Below the pieces are notes generated by a model. It was not told the origin of the DNA. It saw only the letters and a program-made list of their open reading frames with translations, and made no database searches. From Liolophura sinensis (taxonomy: Eukaryota > Mollusca > Polyplacophora > Chitonida > Chitonidae): a DNA stretch of 64,000 nucleotides. Positions within the stretch are counted from its first letter, which is position 1, and the number at the start of each line of letters is the position of its first letter. The stretch lies in NCBI RefSeq assembly GCF_032854445.1, contig NC_088300.1, positions 8,620,001 through 8,684,000 of the forward strand, given 5' to 3'. Below, piece by piece: positions 12,501 to 24,500 of this stretch. Made by a program: the position numbers and the translations under genes.

Positions 12501-13912
12501 CTTAGGAGAAAATATAGCAGAGTTACACTTGTCAGAAACTCGCACAAATGAAATACACCGTAAGGGCAGCACACTGGAAAACCCATGTGTCAGTCGTTTT
12601 CTACATTCACGTCTTTCGGTGGTGTCCGAAGCCGACGCCTGTCAGCAGTTTCCTCCAAGAAGTTCTGGCGGCGGTTTCCTCCACGCACATCTGTCAGTAG
12701 TTTTTTCCACGAGCGTCTGTCAGCGATTTCCAATACCAATGTCTGTCAGCGGTTTCCTACACCGTCTGTCAGCGATTTCCTATACCAACGTCTGTCAGCG
12801 GTTTCCTACATCCACGTCTGTCAGTGGTTTCTTACACCAATGTCTGTCAGTGGTTTCCTACACCCGCGTCTATTCGCAGTCTTTTTTTCCAGCCATTTCT
12901 GAGCGTGGCTAAATGTAAAATAAATAGAAAAGACCAAACAAACAAACAGTAAACATCCCAACAGTCAGCACCAAAAGTACAACAGGGCCTATTTGATGAA
13001 AAGTGAATATATCTTCTTATGTGTGGACAGTAAAGTGACCAGAAAACGAACACACAAACCTGCATATCTGTCTAACATTTCCTCTCGCAGATAAAACACA
13101 GGTAACATGTAATTGACCGCCAACAAGATCGATGAAGGCAGGGTTTATTTATATATTTATATTACAATATGTTTGCTGCACCAGGAAAGACTGGATACTC
13201 TCTCGCAGGCGGGATTGCCCATCTGGGCGACCGAGCTGGACGTGAAGACGGACAATGAGCACGAGCGGGCGGATTGGTACGACATCGCTTATCGGATGTT
13301 GTTCTCGCATCCGTCGGTTGAGGGCATCCTGGTTTGGGGATTCTGGAGTCAACATCATTGGCGCGGAGAGGCTGCAGCTTTTGTCTCGGGGCCAGAATTT
13401 AAGGTTTAGTACATACAAGCAATTAAAACAAAAAGGGTACGTTGAATGTCAGATGAATGCTAGAAGCGTAAGAGGTGCTCTAATGTCCAGCTTGCGTCGA
13501 GCCCATATGATGTGCTTTAGGAAATTTGCCCTCGAAGTGACATATATTTCTCAGAGCATTCTCCTACATCCGGGATCCCAGCACAATGTTATATTATAAC
13601 AGTTTTCCATAAATGTTAATGTTTCAAAGCAATTATAAACAGGAAATTCCCGTATAGCATTGTTTAGGACAGACCATTTTATCTTCTGTTATCAAGGTTA
13701 ACGCAGCTGGCCAACACTACCTGAACCTGGTGAACAAAGAGTGGAGAACTGAAAACTCTCATCCCCTTTCCAAGGGCACTGATTTCACGTTCAGAGGTTT
13801 CCGAGGTCATTACGAGGTGAAGGTGAAGGTCAACGGGAAGACAGTGCGGACGACTTCTTTTGACCTCGGCAAGAATGACCATAGTTTGAGCTTGCATGTC
13901 AGCCACGATTAA
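571..13912 (+). CDS. GH10-A: secreted GH10 endo-beta-1,4-xylanase-like protein with CBM4/9 module, intact
   Basis: Twelve coding exons: 571-743, 2306-2448, 3269-3361, 4314-4473, 5246-5291, 5847-6014, 6876-6931, 8817-8954, 10410-10581, 12337-12441, 13185-13403, 13697-13912. All junctions are GT-AG and the sum is 1689 nt, 562 aa. Residues 1-18 (MFWFATVVVCFMLAVVDG) are a signal peptide. Exons 1-4 (to about residue 190) form a CBM4/9-like beta-sandwich starting QEILQNPDFE. The GH10 barrel runs from about residue 206 to 491, with ENALKW (substrate-site N and K), RGHNLIW, the acid/base Glu335 in VEHWDVNNE and the nucleophile Glu435 in IWATELD. A C-terminal extension follows. The family cleaves internal beta-1,4-xylose bonds; secretion as a digestive enzyme is inferred. 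Start choice: the only ATG that opens a signal peptide. Donors of exon 3 (GTCAGA) and exon 11 (GTTTAG) are weak but fixed by comparison with GH10-B. The family call is firm; exact substrate is not shown. Confidence 0.93.
1385..2305. repeat. 46-47 bp minisatellite derived from the exon 2 acceptor
   Basis: About 20 degenerate units in GH10-A intron 1. A typical unit reads TTCCACCAGACACAACTATT followed by an ACCAAGGTCCGTTACGGAC-like half. The block CAG|ACACAACTATTACCAAG is the splice acceptor and first coding bases of exon 2 at 2306 (HNYYQGP), so the array looks like tandem copies of the intron/exon boundary. Each unit carries an acceptor-like pyrimidine-AG. GH10-B has no such array before its exon 2. 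Confidence 0.85.
2630..3018. repeat. 33-bp minisatellite, 11 units, each with a CACGTG E-box
   Basis: Near-perfect units in GH10-A intron 2 of the form ACTGAATAGATCACTTTAGC followed by ACGTGGTTAATCT. Every unit contains the palindrome CACGTG, giving 11 evenly spaced sites, 33 bp apart. Any regulatory role is inference; the array itself is plain in the sequence. Confidence 0.92.
4460..4623. repeat. 28-bp tandem repeat copying the exon 4 end and its splice donor
   Basis: The first unit is the last 14 coding bases of exon 4 (from 4460) plus the donor GTGAGT at 4474 and a short piece of intron. Units two and three repeat CATATCAAGTGAGTCAAAAT almost exactly, placing identical donors at 4474, 4502 and 4530. 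Two or three more diverged units follow. Reading past the first donor gives an immediate in-frame TGA. Confidence 0.88.
4690..4965. mobile_element. Dispersed SINE/MITE-like element, family B, in GH10-A intron 4
   Basis: This stretch matches 26990-27215 in the same orientation. Shared blocks include ACATGACTGG-like, GGTGTCCG-like, CACAAGA, a CTCTTCATCGCCATA-like block and a tail of TAAATACATACAT. The reverse strand around 4700-4722 holds a GGTTTGATCCC-like pol III B box, suggesting a tRNA-related origin. Two clear copies plus one fragment (25490) show it is dispersed. Confidence 0.6.
6040..6660. repeat. About 33-bp minisatellite split by an inserted element
   Basis: Units of the form ATGCCTAGCACCAACTTATA plus CTAACTATTCAT run from 6040 to about 6205 and resume at about 6590-6660 in GH10-A intron 6. 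The gap between the two blocks is occupied by a dispersed repeat that also occurs at 34120 and 34425, so the array was probably continuous before the insertion. Confidence 0.75.
6215..6588 (+). mobile_element. Dispersed repeat C copy 1, inserted in a minisatellite
   Basis: Shares AGAGCAG..., GTGATAG, then AATGGTCACACGTAA, a CCGGTGAAAT-like block and CAGTTAGGGTTTTA with copies at 34120-34290 and 34425-34615. Full ends and class are not determined; no open reading frame is present, so it is non-autonomous. Confidence 0.55.
7085..7960. repeat. 40-bp minisatellite, about 20 units
   Basis: Units such as AGGAATTCAATGTACACAAC followed by TTGGGACAGGGTTTTAGTGG in GH10-A intron 7. The core 7130-7660 is regular and the rest degenerate. 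The short open frames here read through repeat units and are not genes. Confidence 0.9.
8085..8345 (+). mobile_element. tRNA-derived SINE in GH10-A intron 7
   Basis: A canonical pol III B box, GGTTCGAGTCC, sits at 8177-8187 behind a tRNA-like head (GGCTGTCTCAGTGCAGACAA). The body continues to a tail of GGAGGTTAAACAACAGTCA. There is no complete cloverleaf, so this is a SINE head and not a tRNA gene. Confidence 0.7.
8330..8725. repeat. About 35-bp minisatellite grown from the SINE tail
   Basis: About 11 units of ATTACCTCTATAGGGCGTTA followed by AACAACAGTCATGTC. The GTTAAACAACAGTCA core is the 3' end of the SINE immediately upstream, so the array apparently expanded from the tail of that element. 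Confidence 0.82.
9470..10409. repeat. 22/23-bp minisatellite, about 40 units, running into the exon 9 acceptor
   Basis: Units CTTGTATAATACTTCTCCGG plus CA, alternating with CTTAGTACAATACTTCTCCG forms. The last unit blends into TTTTTTCTCCGGCAG, the acceptor of GH10-A exon 9 (10410). The pyrimidine tract and most of the splice acceptor therefore consist of repeat sequence. A 169-codon minus-strand open frame (9620-10129) is produced by the repeat. Confidence 0.9.
10582..11130. other. Unique part of GH10-A intron 9
   Basis: AT-rich intron sequence after exon 9. No gene, RNA or repeat is recognised before the 50-bp array starts. Confidence 0.4.
11135..12260. repeat. 50-bp minisatellite, about 22 units, with higher-order structure
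   Basis: Units of ATGTTCAACCATCACTACTG followed by AATCCTTCCCTCATGTCAGC and TGTATACAGG in GH10-A intron 9. A block of four distinguishable monomers (around 200 bp) recurs at about 11296 and 11496, and part of it again near 11800, which shows amplification by multi-unit steps. CAGCTG occurs in many units. Confidence 0.92.
12590..12890. repeat. 26-27 bp minisatellite, about 11 units
   Basis: Units of CGTCTGTCAGCGGTTTCCTA plus CACCAA in GH10-A intron 10. Overlapping open frames of 105-127 codons here are repeat-encoded and have no recognisable domain. Confidence 0.85.
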
Positions 13913-13920
13913 CATCAGAT

Positions 13921-13926
13921 AATAAA
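13921..13926 (+). terminator. Polyadenylation signal of GH10-A
   Basis: AATAAA begins 9 bases after the stop codon. If used, the 3' UTR would be only a few tens of bases. GH10-B has lost this motif at the matching place. Confidence 0.6.
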
Positions 13927-14109
13927 CCTGTCACAATTTGAAACGGCGCATTTTTCTTAATATAAGACTAGGTTGTCAACATAAAAGTGGAAATATGAAA
14001 GTATAAATGAAAATCAATAGAGGACGCATGTGTAGACGGTTTTGAAAACAGTGCTTCAACACTGTAATTAGAATCCTCAATGAACATCGTACAGCCATTG
14101 ATATTTCAT

Positions 14110-14340
14110 AGTAGCCTCAAATGGCTTGTCACTGGACGTCAAATGTCTTGTCGGTGGACATTAAATGTCGAATATATGGACATCAAATGTCTTTTGTGAA
14201 CATCAAATGTCGTGTATGTATTTGGGCATCAAATGTCGTACGTGGATATCAAATGTCTTGTTGGTGGACATGAAATGTCGTGTATGAACATCTAAGGTCG
14301 TAAATGAACATCAAATATCGTATATGGATATTATTTTTTC
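14110..14340. repeat. 22-23 bp minisatellite downstream of GH10-A
   Basis: About ten units of the form GGACATCAAATGTCGTGTAT with length variation. No relation to the neighbouring exons is seen. Confidence 0.8.
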
Positions 14341-14885
14341 CTTCCTTAGTTTGTGTTGAGTGTCGTGTTTAACAGTTGCGTGCATGCATTACCCAACAAC
14401 ATGCGGACGACACCATTCTTTCTTAAACGGTTGGGTTTTCCCAGACACCCTGTGTGTATATCTGATTTCTTCACCAACATATCAAAGCAATCACATTTTA
14501 TTATTTATATAAAGGTGAAATGTCAGAATTTACTAAAGGGGATAGCTCACCGGCTAGAGTTAGATATCATTTTTGTCATACACACCCCGACGCTATGATG
14601 TCACAAAGAAACATTTTGTTTTGTGACCTTCCAATCCAAGCTTAGCAGAATGACGTCATAACGGTCAGCTTTAACATATCTTACATCACGCAACAAGACA
14701 TGTTATAAACACAAGCCTGTGAAGGCATACATATGAAAACATTGCTTAAACTTGTTCAAATACACAAAGTCACAATAAAGTCAAAATTTAAATAATGAAT
14801 AGAATGTTGCATAGTGAAGATTGAGTATCATAAACATATTTCTTGTGAGAGGTGAAAATGGTAACCCATGAGACTCCTCTCACCA

Positions 14886-14960
14886 AAATGCACCAAAACA
14901 TCCTTGAGCACGGCGTAAAACACTAATCAAATAAATAAATAAACGAATAAATAAATAACC
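14886..14960 (+). mobile_element. SINE family A, 3' tail fragment
   Basis: CTTGAGCACGGCGTAAAACA followed by a CTAATCAAATAAATAAATAA tail, the conserved 3' end of the family A SINE seen in fuller form at 21700. Confidence 0.7.
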
Positions 14961-15536
14961 CATGAGACGATTTCTTTACTGAGCAATATCCTCTATCTTT
15001 TGAACTGGACGTGTAAAGAAAATAAATAATAACAGTAAATTGGCAGAAATAATTGCTAGGCTTACTATACGTACATGTAACCAAAAAGACACGAGCCGGG
15101 CTAGACAAAGGATAAAAACCGCATCGAATAAGCTGTCACTGTTTTCCATGGTTATGGGCAAAAATACAAAGCGATTTAGAGGCTTTAATGGGAGAACATC
15201 AGTTTCCTTCAAATTTTCATGCTGTCAACTTTTTTTTGAGATCATATTTCATTACATTTATTTTTAATCCCTTGTATTCTCGGTGCATGTTAATTATCCC
15301 TCTGTGTTGTGAACAGTTCAAAGTTACCTTTATGTAACTTAGTGTGTTCCGCAAACAAGCCGATGTGAAATTAACACCTGCAAGGTGGCGAGATTTGTAA
15401 GACGTGCGCAAAAAGATAATAAAAATAATAAAAAAAAAACAAGAAAAGACACACTAGCGATAAGGATTTCATAACGAAACCTACTTTGCATTCTGCATGA
15501 GATCTGAGGACTCCGTCTACACACGAAACAGTGGCA

Positions 15537-18500
15537 ATGGACATCGTCGTGCTTTTCTTGATCACAGCGGTGGCAATAGCCAACCTAGTGTCAGTTACAG
15601 ACAGCCAGGAAATACTCCAAAACCCAGACTTTGAGACCATGGATCATTGGTCGTGCCCTCACGTGACGTGTACGTTATCGAGTGACAAACACTCGGGCAA
15701 TCATGCCATCAAAACCCAGGACAGGTAAGTGACGTGTATATAAGTATATAAGAATGATTCAAAACCTTAAGGATCAAAATCTAGTATCGGATCACCACCA
15801 AAGTGTAAAATTAAGCCCGTTGCAAATGAGAGCCAAATGCTCAGCTATAGACCACGAGTAACTAAAACCTCATTGTGCGCGCGCAGTTTTTGGTGAGGAT
15901 TTTTCTACTCGCAAGACCGTGAGTCAAGTATCTAGTTTGTTTGATATTGTCGTAAGTCACCAGCTCAGCCAGATTCATAAACAGACCAAAAGAAATCATA
16001 TGACTTTTACCCGCTGTTCGCTTGAAAATATGGCGTCCGAAATGATGACTGATCTATTGGTGGATTCACCCATTTTCGTCGATAAGAAACTCGTAAACAT
16101 CGCTTATTTAAGTTAAGAGTACACTCCGCTCTACCGCGTTATTCGAGTTCGTTATTTGTCCTCTGATAAGTCATGTGAGGGGTCATATGACTGGTCACAT
16201 AACCTGCTTGACGGCAATCTGTAACCCAAATGTCATCTAATTTCTGAGGCAACGACCTCGCCTGGTCAATAGCTGAGCATTTGACTCTCATCTGTGGCGG
16301 ATTTAACAGATTGGTCCTTACCCTAAAGTCAATCTGTGCACAAAATTTCATCTAAATGAATGCATAACCTTTTCCCTTAAGTTGCTGACATCCAGAGATT
16401 CAGACAAAAAAAAAGACAGATTTCACTGTGTTCTCTCTAACTGCTCTGTGTTTAAGTAAACGTGGTAAAGCCCTCCTTTATTTAGCTAGGCATAACTACT
16501 ACCAAGGTCCCTCGCAGACAGTACATCTCAAAGAAGGTCACGTGTACAACATGGAAACCTGGATTAAACTCCTGAACGACAACGGGAAGTCTCAACACGT
16601 CCAGATTGAGGTGGCCTATATGCTGAATAACGGTACTTTCATGAAATATCCCAATATTTCATTATAGATGATATAACTTGTGCAGTGAAACAGTCTTTCA
16701 TATACAGGGATAGAGCGGCCTTCGCAGCCTCTGTGGTTAGCACACCAGGGCAGCGCAATGACCCATTAGCCTTTCACCAAAGCGTTTGCTGCGAATTCAA
16801 GTCCATCTCATGCTGGCTTCCTCTCCGACCATATGTATCAAGCAAAGCCAGCGAATGGTCGGGAATTTCTCCCGGGCTCTGCCTCCAACCATAATGCTGG
16901 CCGCCGACGTATAAGTGAAATATTCTTAAGTACGTCGTAAAACTCCATTCAAATAAATCAATAACTATATATGGATGAGTTTTGTGTCAACAGTGCCAGC
17001 ATACATCAAAAGTAAACCTGCGGATGGCCGTGGTTTTCTGCTGGTCTCTGCCATGTTTCCTCCCTCCTCCTTCTAATGTAAGTACTCAAATAAATAAGTA
17101 AATCAAATCATAGCCAATGTGAAATGCGCATTTATGATGTCATTTAGACGTTCAGAGCGTGCGACAAAGATTTGAAAGAAAGGCGTAAGATACTACTTCG
17201 GCAAACATCTGTCTTCATTTTCTCTAGATGACACACATGTCAAACAAAACTTTGCAATCTAGCCCTGGGTGACTACGCCACGCTCTTTTATATTTGTTCT
17301 CACGCTCGCGTAGTCATGGCTGGGTTCCCTTCGCCCCTGTGGGAAGAATTGTAAAATTTCGGAAAGCAGTCGATTACTAACCCACAACGCCCGCTAGTCA
17401 CTGCGGTACATTGCTTAGGTTTCTAGGGCACCTGACTGTTAAAATCCCGAGATGTCGATCATCCCATAAGGTAAATATCCATCCATATTTATTTAAGATC
17501 AGCATTTCCGTTCACTTGTCGTTTACTAAATGATCGCAATCTACACGGCGCGCATGCGCGGACAAAATGCTGGATACGAAATAGACCCAGGTGGCTACTT
17601 CTACCCCTCTCTTTATATTGGGCTGGCAGAGTGTCGCAGCCACAGGGTGAACCAGTGGTAAACCATACACCGATTCCCGCCATGTCCGATAAGTCCTTTC
17701 CAAACACTGGCTGCAGTCCAAAGCTGGTGTCAACTTTGACCCTTACCTCTCAGCTCGCCTGCACACACAACATCCCAGGTATATTCCATTTGGCAATGGC
17801 ACATCAGCCCCGTATTCACGGCAAGGTAGACCATTTCTGTACAATGCGGCCAGTAGGCTCGTCTTTTCAGGGTTAACACGCATGCGCCATCAAGGAACGA
17901 TAACTTTTTCAAGACCCATTACTGCGGCGAAGGCAAAATGGCTGCTACTTTAACTATGACTGTGAGGTGAATTTGGGTCTCGTATGTCCTTACCAAGTGG
18001 AATATACGTGAGATGTTCCACGTGGTAAGAGCCAAAGTTGACGCAAGTTTTGGATCGCAGTTGCTGTTTGGAAAGGACTTATAGGGCATGGCGTAAATCG
18101 GAGTATGGTTTGCCATTGGTTCCCCCTGTGGCTACGATACTCTGCAGCCCAATATAAGGACAGTAGTTGAAGTAGTCACCTGGGGATAAATACGAAACTA
18201 TCCCTCCCTTCTAATGTTAGTTATATTGTTGTAATACGATCGTGCGATGGCTGGTTTTAGACCCTTGACATTAAATGTGCAAATCGCGCGCCAGGGAACC
18301 AAACTAGAGCATGTGCTGTTGTTTCGACATGCGTGACCTCCACAAATGAAGCCAGTATAGGTCAGCCGTTTCGTATCCGGTTGACTGTCATTTCGTAAAT
18401 GACATGTGAACGGAGATGCTGACCTTCAATAAATATGAGCCCAGAGCTAGTTTTAATCGAACAAACGGAAGTTGGATTCCAACGAGCGAAATCATTGGTA

Positions 18501-21500
18501 TTCTGGTACAATGTATATAAGTGTGTAAAGACAATATTACATTCTCTTTGAGAAAAATACACTGTTATGAGTTTTAAGACCAGCATTGATATATTATTAT
18601 TTCAGGCCACACTAATTACGTAACGGTGGCAAACCGGAACCCCGTCAACTCTCACTCCGGCTGGGTTCACCTGAAAGGTCAGCTGGTCGTGCCTACAGGT
18701 AAGTCAGTATAAATTGTTACCGTAACTTGTAAATTATATTTACGTTGCAGGATGGTTAAATGGTATCTGGTCTTGTGAAAACTACTGCACGTTAATTGTC
18801 AGGAAACGTTTTTGTCTAGCGGATTGTTCTTGGTCATTGCCTTACGCTTATTTCTTCCAGGTGTCAAGCAGAGCCGAGTGTACTTCCAAGGGCCTGACCC
18901 GGGCATAGACTTCCTGGTGGACGCCGCTTCCTTGACGGAACTACACATACATTCCAACAGCTGGAAACCTGAGGCTGACGCCCGAATTGACCATTACAGG
19001 AAGAGCAACATCCATATAAAGTGAGCCAGGTGTTACACCAATATCAAGTAAGGTCAAACAGAAAATCCATGTCAAGTGAGACAAACGGAAATTTCATGTC
19101 AAGTGAGTCAAACGGAAAATTCATACCCAGTGAGTCAAAAGCAAAATCCACGTCTGGTGAATCATGAGAAAAATCCATGTCAAGTGAGTCTAAAAGAAAA
19201 TTCATGTCCAGAGTGCCAGAAGGCAAATCAGTTTTCAGTGAATCGAATCATGAATCCATCCTGACTTACTTTATATACCTCTTTTTCTTGCTTCTTTTTT
19301 GGTTTGTGGTAAACGTTCAGTATACGTATGCATACATATGCACCAATTACCTAGTTTCAATTTGCTTCACTCTTCAGAGTGGCGACTGACACCGGCGTCA
19401 ACAAAGACTTGATTTCTATTGACGTAAGTATAAAAATTTTTCAATTGTGAGACTTACCTCAAAGGTTAGTCGAATATCTCTCCTGTTTTACACATTTGTT
19501 CAAACGTTTTCAACATGATTCCGTTATGTTAACTTTTTCGGTGTTCTCTATAGTTGATTCCCTTTAAGAGGTTCGTACAACAAACTTTCCCTGTATGAGT
19601 GGTTGCAGCATTTTACAAACTCTGTTTTAAACTTGTATACCATTGTCATTAAGGTTTTAGCCCAGATTATGAAAACGTTACGATTTTAATGAACTTCGAA
19701 TTAAGATTCTCGAACATCTACACGATCTGACCGACATCATGGTACATGCATGTACAAAGGACAATTTCGCTATTAATGTATATAACACACCACTTTTTCT
19801 TCTGAGTAATGACCCTGTCCCTCTCTCTGGCTGGCTGTTCCCATCTTAATACACCGCTTTATTCTGTGACCTTATTTACACGAGATTCATCCTGTATAGT
19901 CTATACTTGTATTGATCTGCACTTAAATAGCCTACATTGGCGCAATTTCATGAGGTTTTACAGAGGTTATATTTCTAACCTTATTCATGTGCCTTTTGAC
20001 CTTATATATACTAACATTCATTTGAATATGAATCAGTAACGCCATTTGTGGACCTATTGAAAGGAAATTCATGAACTTTTGCTGAGATGGTCAACTAAAG
20101 CCGCATGGAACACGCAGAGGAGTGCTACAGTTCTGTTTTTAAAAGTGTTGCTCTGCGGACCGTGGTCTAGTACTTGGAGGTGCTTACCTTCAATCGCTAT
20201 AGAATACACGAAGTGCCGGTTCAAATCCAACCTTGGACGGATTATTTGTAGATTTTCCCGCTGTCACTGCTTGTGGACCTTTGGTGATAACAATTAAGCC
20301 GTCGATGACGCTCGTGTGTGAAGGTTGCAAATCCTTACTTTCGTTGAAGACCACTTGTTTTCCACCAGTAGGGTGTGAGTATGAGACCCCGGGATCACTA
20401 AACTGTCATAAGTCAGACTTAGAAACTTCAAAACCGCTTACTGCTCTGAATTTGTTGCTTACCTTAGATATTTTTATTTTAATACCTAGAGTTGTCCTAG
20501 ACTTATATGACAAGATTGAAAACTGTCGCGTAAAAAATCAGCTCAGGGATTATACCACAAGTTGAGACTAAATCTGACTTTAGTCTAAGGCTGCTTTGTG
20601 GTCCTGGGGCCTGTATATCATATGCGAGAAATTTCGTCATTATACATTGCCAAAGGTTGGTGGTTTACCTCGGGCTCTCAGGTTTTCTCCACCCACGAAG
20701 ACTGCCATCGTATGACCTTAGGCAATAGTGAAATAAATAGTTAATTAACTAGGTAAATAAATAAATATATCGCAGTTATACCAAAAGCTCTTACGGCCGT
20801 GCGTGATTGTGTGACGTTTTTACCGGAACATACATGTACGATGGTGGTTATTTCCGCTTAGACTGAAATAATAACTGCAGATGGTTATTTTTACTTATTA
20901 TGCCTGAAATTAAGACACTGATGGTTACTTTTTACTTACTGAAGATAAAATGGTGGGTTAATTCTTTTAGGTATCCCAGAAAACTCACGCTTTCCCTTTC
21001 GGAACCGCTGTCGTTGCCAGCATAATAAACAACAACAACGGTGGTTCGGACCAGAAGTATCGCCAGTTTGTCTTTGACAATTACAACTGGGCAGTTACCG
21101 CGAACGCTATGAAATGGCACAGTATCGAACGCGTCAAGGTGAGCTGTTTTCTTCATAGCGCGTAAGGTGCTGGTCAAATTTTCTGTAGCTCACGGTATGT
21201 GAAATGGTACGGAAGAGAACTGCAATACAACTGCTAAAAGCAGTCTGCATGCAGAGTTAGTAAACATTTTCTAGAATTACATGTTTTTAATCCTTTGCGG
21301 TCTCTTAAAGTCGTGTATGTATTCAAATTTACCGACCGATTTGCACTACTCGGTTAAATGACCATTTACACGGCCTTTAGAACACCAACGCATATTACTC
21401 GTGTTGATTACACATATTGTTGATTATTATTTTTTTTATTTATTTCATAAATATCATATATGAAGGGGGGGGCAGTTAAATGGAATGCTTGTTATGGGTT

Positions 21501-24500
21501 TATTTCGGTCAAGGATTCCGATTTCCACCACTTCCTGTTGAGCGAACGAGTGTCACAGTGATAGGCCTAGGCCTACAGGCCCTTCCATGTGACGTCACGA
21601 GTTGTATTTTCAATTGAAAATAACGAAATAACTTAGGTTAGTGGACTAAGACATGCACATAAACCAAAAGCACAAACGCAACCTGCGGGTCTTTGACTAC
21701 CCCTGTGGTTACACGTTTTACAATGGTGTTGTGGGCGGCTAGCATGTCAGCACGGCGCAATGACCCAGCAGCCTCCTACCAATGCGGTCGCTCTGTTTCC
21801 AAGTCCAGCTCATACTGGCTTCCTCTCCGGCCGCACGTGGATAGGCGCGCCATCAACCTGCGGATGGTCGTGGGTTTCCCCTGAGTTCTGTCCGGTTTCC
21901 TCCCACCATAATGCTGGCCGCCGTCGTATAACTGAAATATTCTTGAGGACGGCGTAAAACACCAATTAAATAAATCAGTAGTTATAAAGCAACAATTGTG
22001 TCAGATCGACAGCTTGTTAAAAGCAGAACTGTATGATAAGGATAGCCTGAGTTACTTTCTCATAAATTGGTGTCAGGTGATCTTAGGGAGGCAAAAGTTT
22101 TCTGTCCTTTCTACTTCTGGCAAGCGTTAGGTTAAGTAACACATGACGTCACTATTGCTTTCAGAGGTGATTTACGTCATTCCAACCTAATGTCTTAAAC
22201 GGCCGGCAAGAACTACAACCGCAATTACAACTGCAACTGCATGACGTCGTGCAGTGTCCATTTTTGCCAGCGACACGTCGCGCGCTTCACACCGACCAAC
22301 CATTACGTGACATCCATTTGCTCCATATCGCAGGCATTTTACACACAAAAATACAACATTCGAGTGTTCAACGCGCATAAATGGCGTCAGTAAGTGGTCT
22401 AGATGATGTTATTTTGCCATTAATGTTACTAAACATGCGGCCAAAACGGAGATAACGGCGGCGCTTTTGGATGCATGATACCTTAAAGCAGAGAAAACAG
22501 GCAGGTGAGTATGATGGCTTGATTCAAAAGCTGAAATTAGACGGCGAAAGGTTTTTCACCTATTTCAGAATGTCCAGGGAACTGTTTTGCGAAGTACTGG
22601 AAGTGGTGGGGCTGAGACTTTATAAAAAGACCACCATTTTTACGGAACCACTATGTAGTCCTATGTTCTCTCTTTCATTATATACTTCAGTAAATCTGTT
22701 CGGTGTTTGAAGTATGAAGTACTTATAGACCCCCGGATACTTTATGCTTAATTGTTAATAAAAAACTAATACTATATAACTAATCATGTGAGACAAATAC
22801 GCAATATAAACAACCGATAACATTGATTTGATATTTAGGTATTTCACTTCAGATTTCTGGCAACGAGAGTCGGAGATTCATACCACTCGATAGCTTCCAG
22901 CTACAGAGTTGGTCAGAAAACCGTGGCCAACGTGGTACAGGGAACGTGTATCTGGGATGTCTTACAACAACAACCTCTTGTGTGGCCTGTTCTTGACAAA
23001 GGCCATTGACAACCATCGCTCCGAGATATAAAAAAGCAAGTTCATTTGGAGAAAGATAACTATAATTAACCAGACAGTTTAAGATTCATTTTCGCTACAA
23101 GCTATTTTAATGTTTAATTTAAAAAATGTACCTGTAATTTGTTCAAGGCAGTGTTGAACGACAGGGACATTTCAAAATCCAACATTCTAAGATTTCCCCC
23201 GTGTTCTGCCCGCTCCCCCCCCCACAATAATGCTGGCCTCTGACGTGCAAGTGACATATTCTTAATACATCAAAACTAGATAACTAAATAAATAAATAAA
23301 TCAGTTCAACAATCGACACAAACAACGAGAAATAAAGTAATTGCTTGAATTAAGATGACCAATTTATTTTGTGAATGTCAAACCTTACGAGTCCTTTAAA
23401 TATTCATTTAAAACATTTTTCATGTATTTATCCATTCGGAACTCTCATTTCGATCGTTTTCGTCTAATACCAAATTTATGATTAATCATGAATGTGCTAT
23501 TTCAGACTGAAAATGTCGTAAAGACAACAAGAATTCTCCTCAGCTTCTTGAGAGATAGGGCTGGTTGAAATGTATCAACAGAAATCATTGTAACAGAGAG
23601 GCATCTGCCAGTGTTACGGACATGCCACGTGTGGCGGGAAACAGGCCGTGCGACGGAGCGATCAGAATCCGAGACACTTACTGCAGTTTCTATAACTCAA
23701 CAGACGGAGAGGCATTTGCCAGTGTTATGACATGCAACGTTTGGCGGGAAACAGGTCGTGCGACCGAGTGATCAGAATCCGAGACACCTACTGCAGTTTC
23801 TATAACCCAGGAGAGGGACCGGTTTCCTGGCAAACTGCCACAGTGCGTAGGGCTTTGAAGTTCAGCGTGTAAGGAAATTCCATAGCTACAGTTATATATT
23901 GCAGCACATCAAAGATATGAGCTGCGTAAATAATAAATCACGGTCACCCATTTCTTTGTTAGAAAATTTAATTTCATACTTTCTTCTAGAGTATTCAGAT
24001 TTAACCAAATTACGTGTAAATACGAAGGCATTCAGAGAATACCGGGTGCACGCCTGATTGAGAAGTTGGTAAAACTGCATAATGTTCTTAGTCACGCGAT
24101 ACATTCAAATATCGACCTATGAACCAAACTTAAGTAGAATGATGGACACTGTCACGCACAGATACTATTCTCTAATTGGATAGTTTTAAGATCTTGCCAT
24201 TAAATCAACAAGAAAGGTCAAAATTATTATACTCTCACAACTATGATTCTTTATCGTGTGTGTAAGGATTGCAGTGCAGACTTTGTATGTTAATGGGATT
24301 GCACATCATTGCGATGGTAAAAGACACTGTGGGGAGTTCGTGCCTAAATTTACCGCAGCGATCTTTGATATGTAATCTCTGCCGTTGTTGTCTATTCGAG
24401 GTCGGTCTGCTTGTTGTACATACACAGTTTTGACAGTTAATTTGAATGTTACATGTGGGCCTAAGTCTATAAGACTATTTTAATTTACGTGTATATGTCA

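Larger units (their letters stand above)
13927..15536. other. Spacer between GH10-A and GH10-B
   Basis: Contains a 22-23 bp tandem repeat (about 14110-14340), a SINE tail (14886-14960) and otherwise AT-rich sequence. An A-rich run at 15415-15445 lies about 100 bases before the GH10-B start codon. No gene is seen, and I cannot place the GH10-B promoter. Confidence 0.5.

Noticed and set aside
12529-12912. Overlapping plus-strand open frames of 105-127 codons
   Set aside because: They span the 26-27 bp repeat inside GH10-A intron 10.
571-13912. Bacterial contamination or recent bacterial transfer of the xylanase
   Set aside because: Eleven introns, animal signal peptide layout and an intron-matched paralogue next door; GH10 genes are known in molluscs.
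17631-18116. Two opposing open frames with NHTPI..KSFPN similarity
   Set aside because: Similarity is explained by the inverted repeat arms; stop-free length is short and there are no domains.
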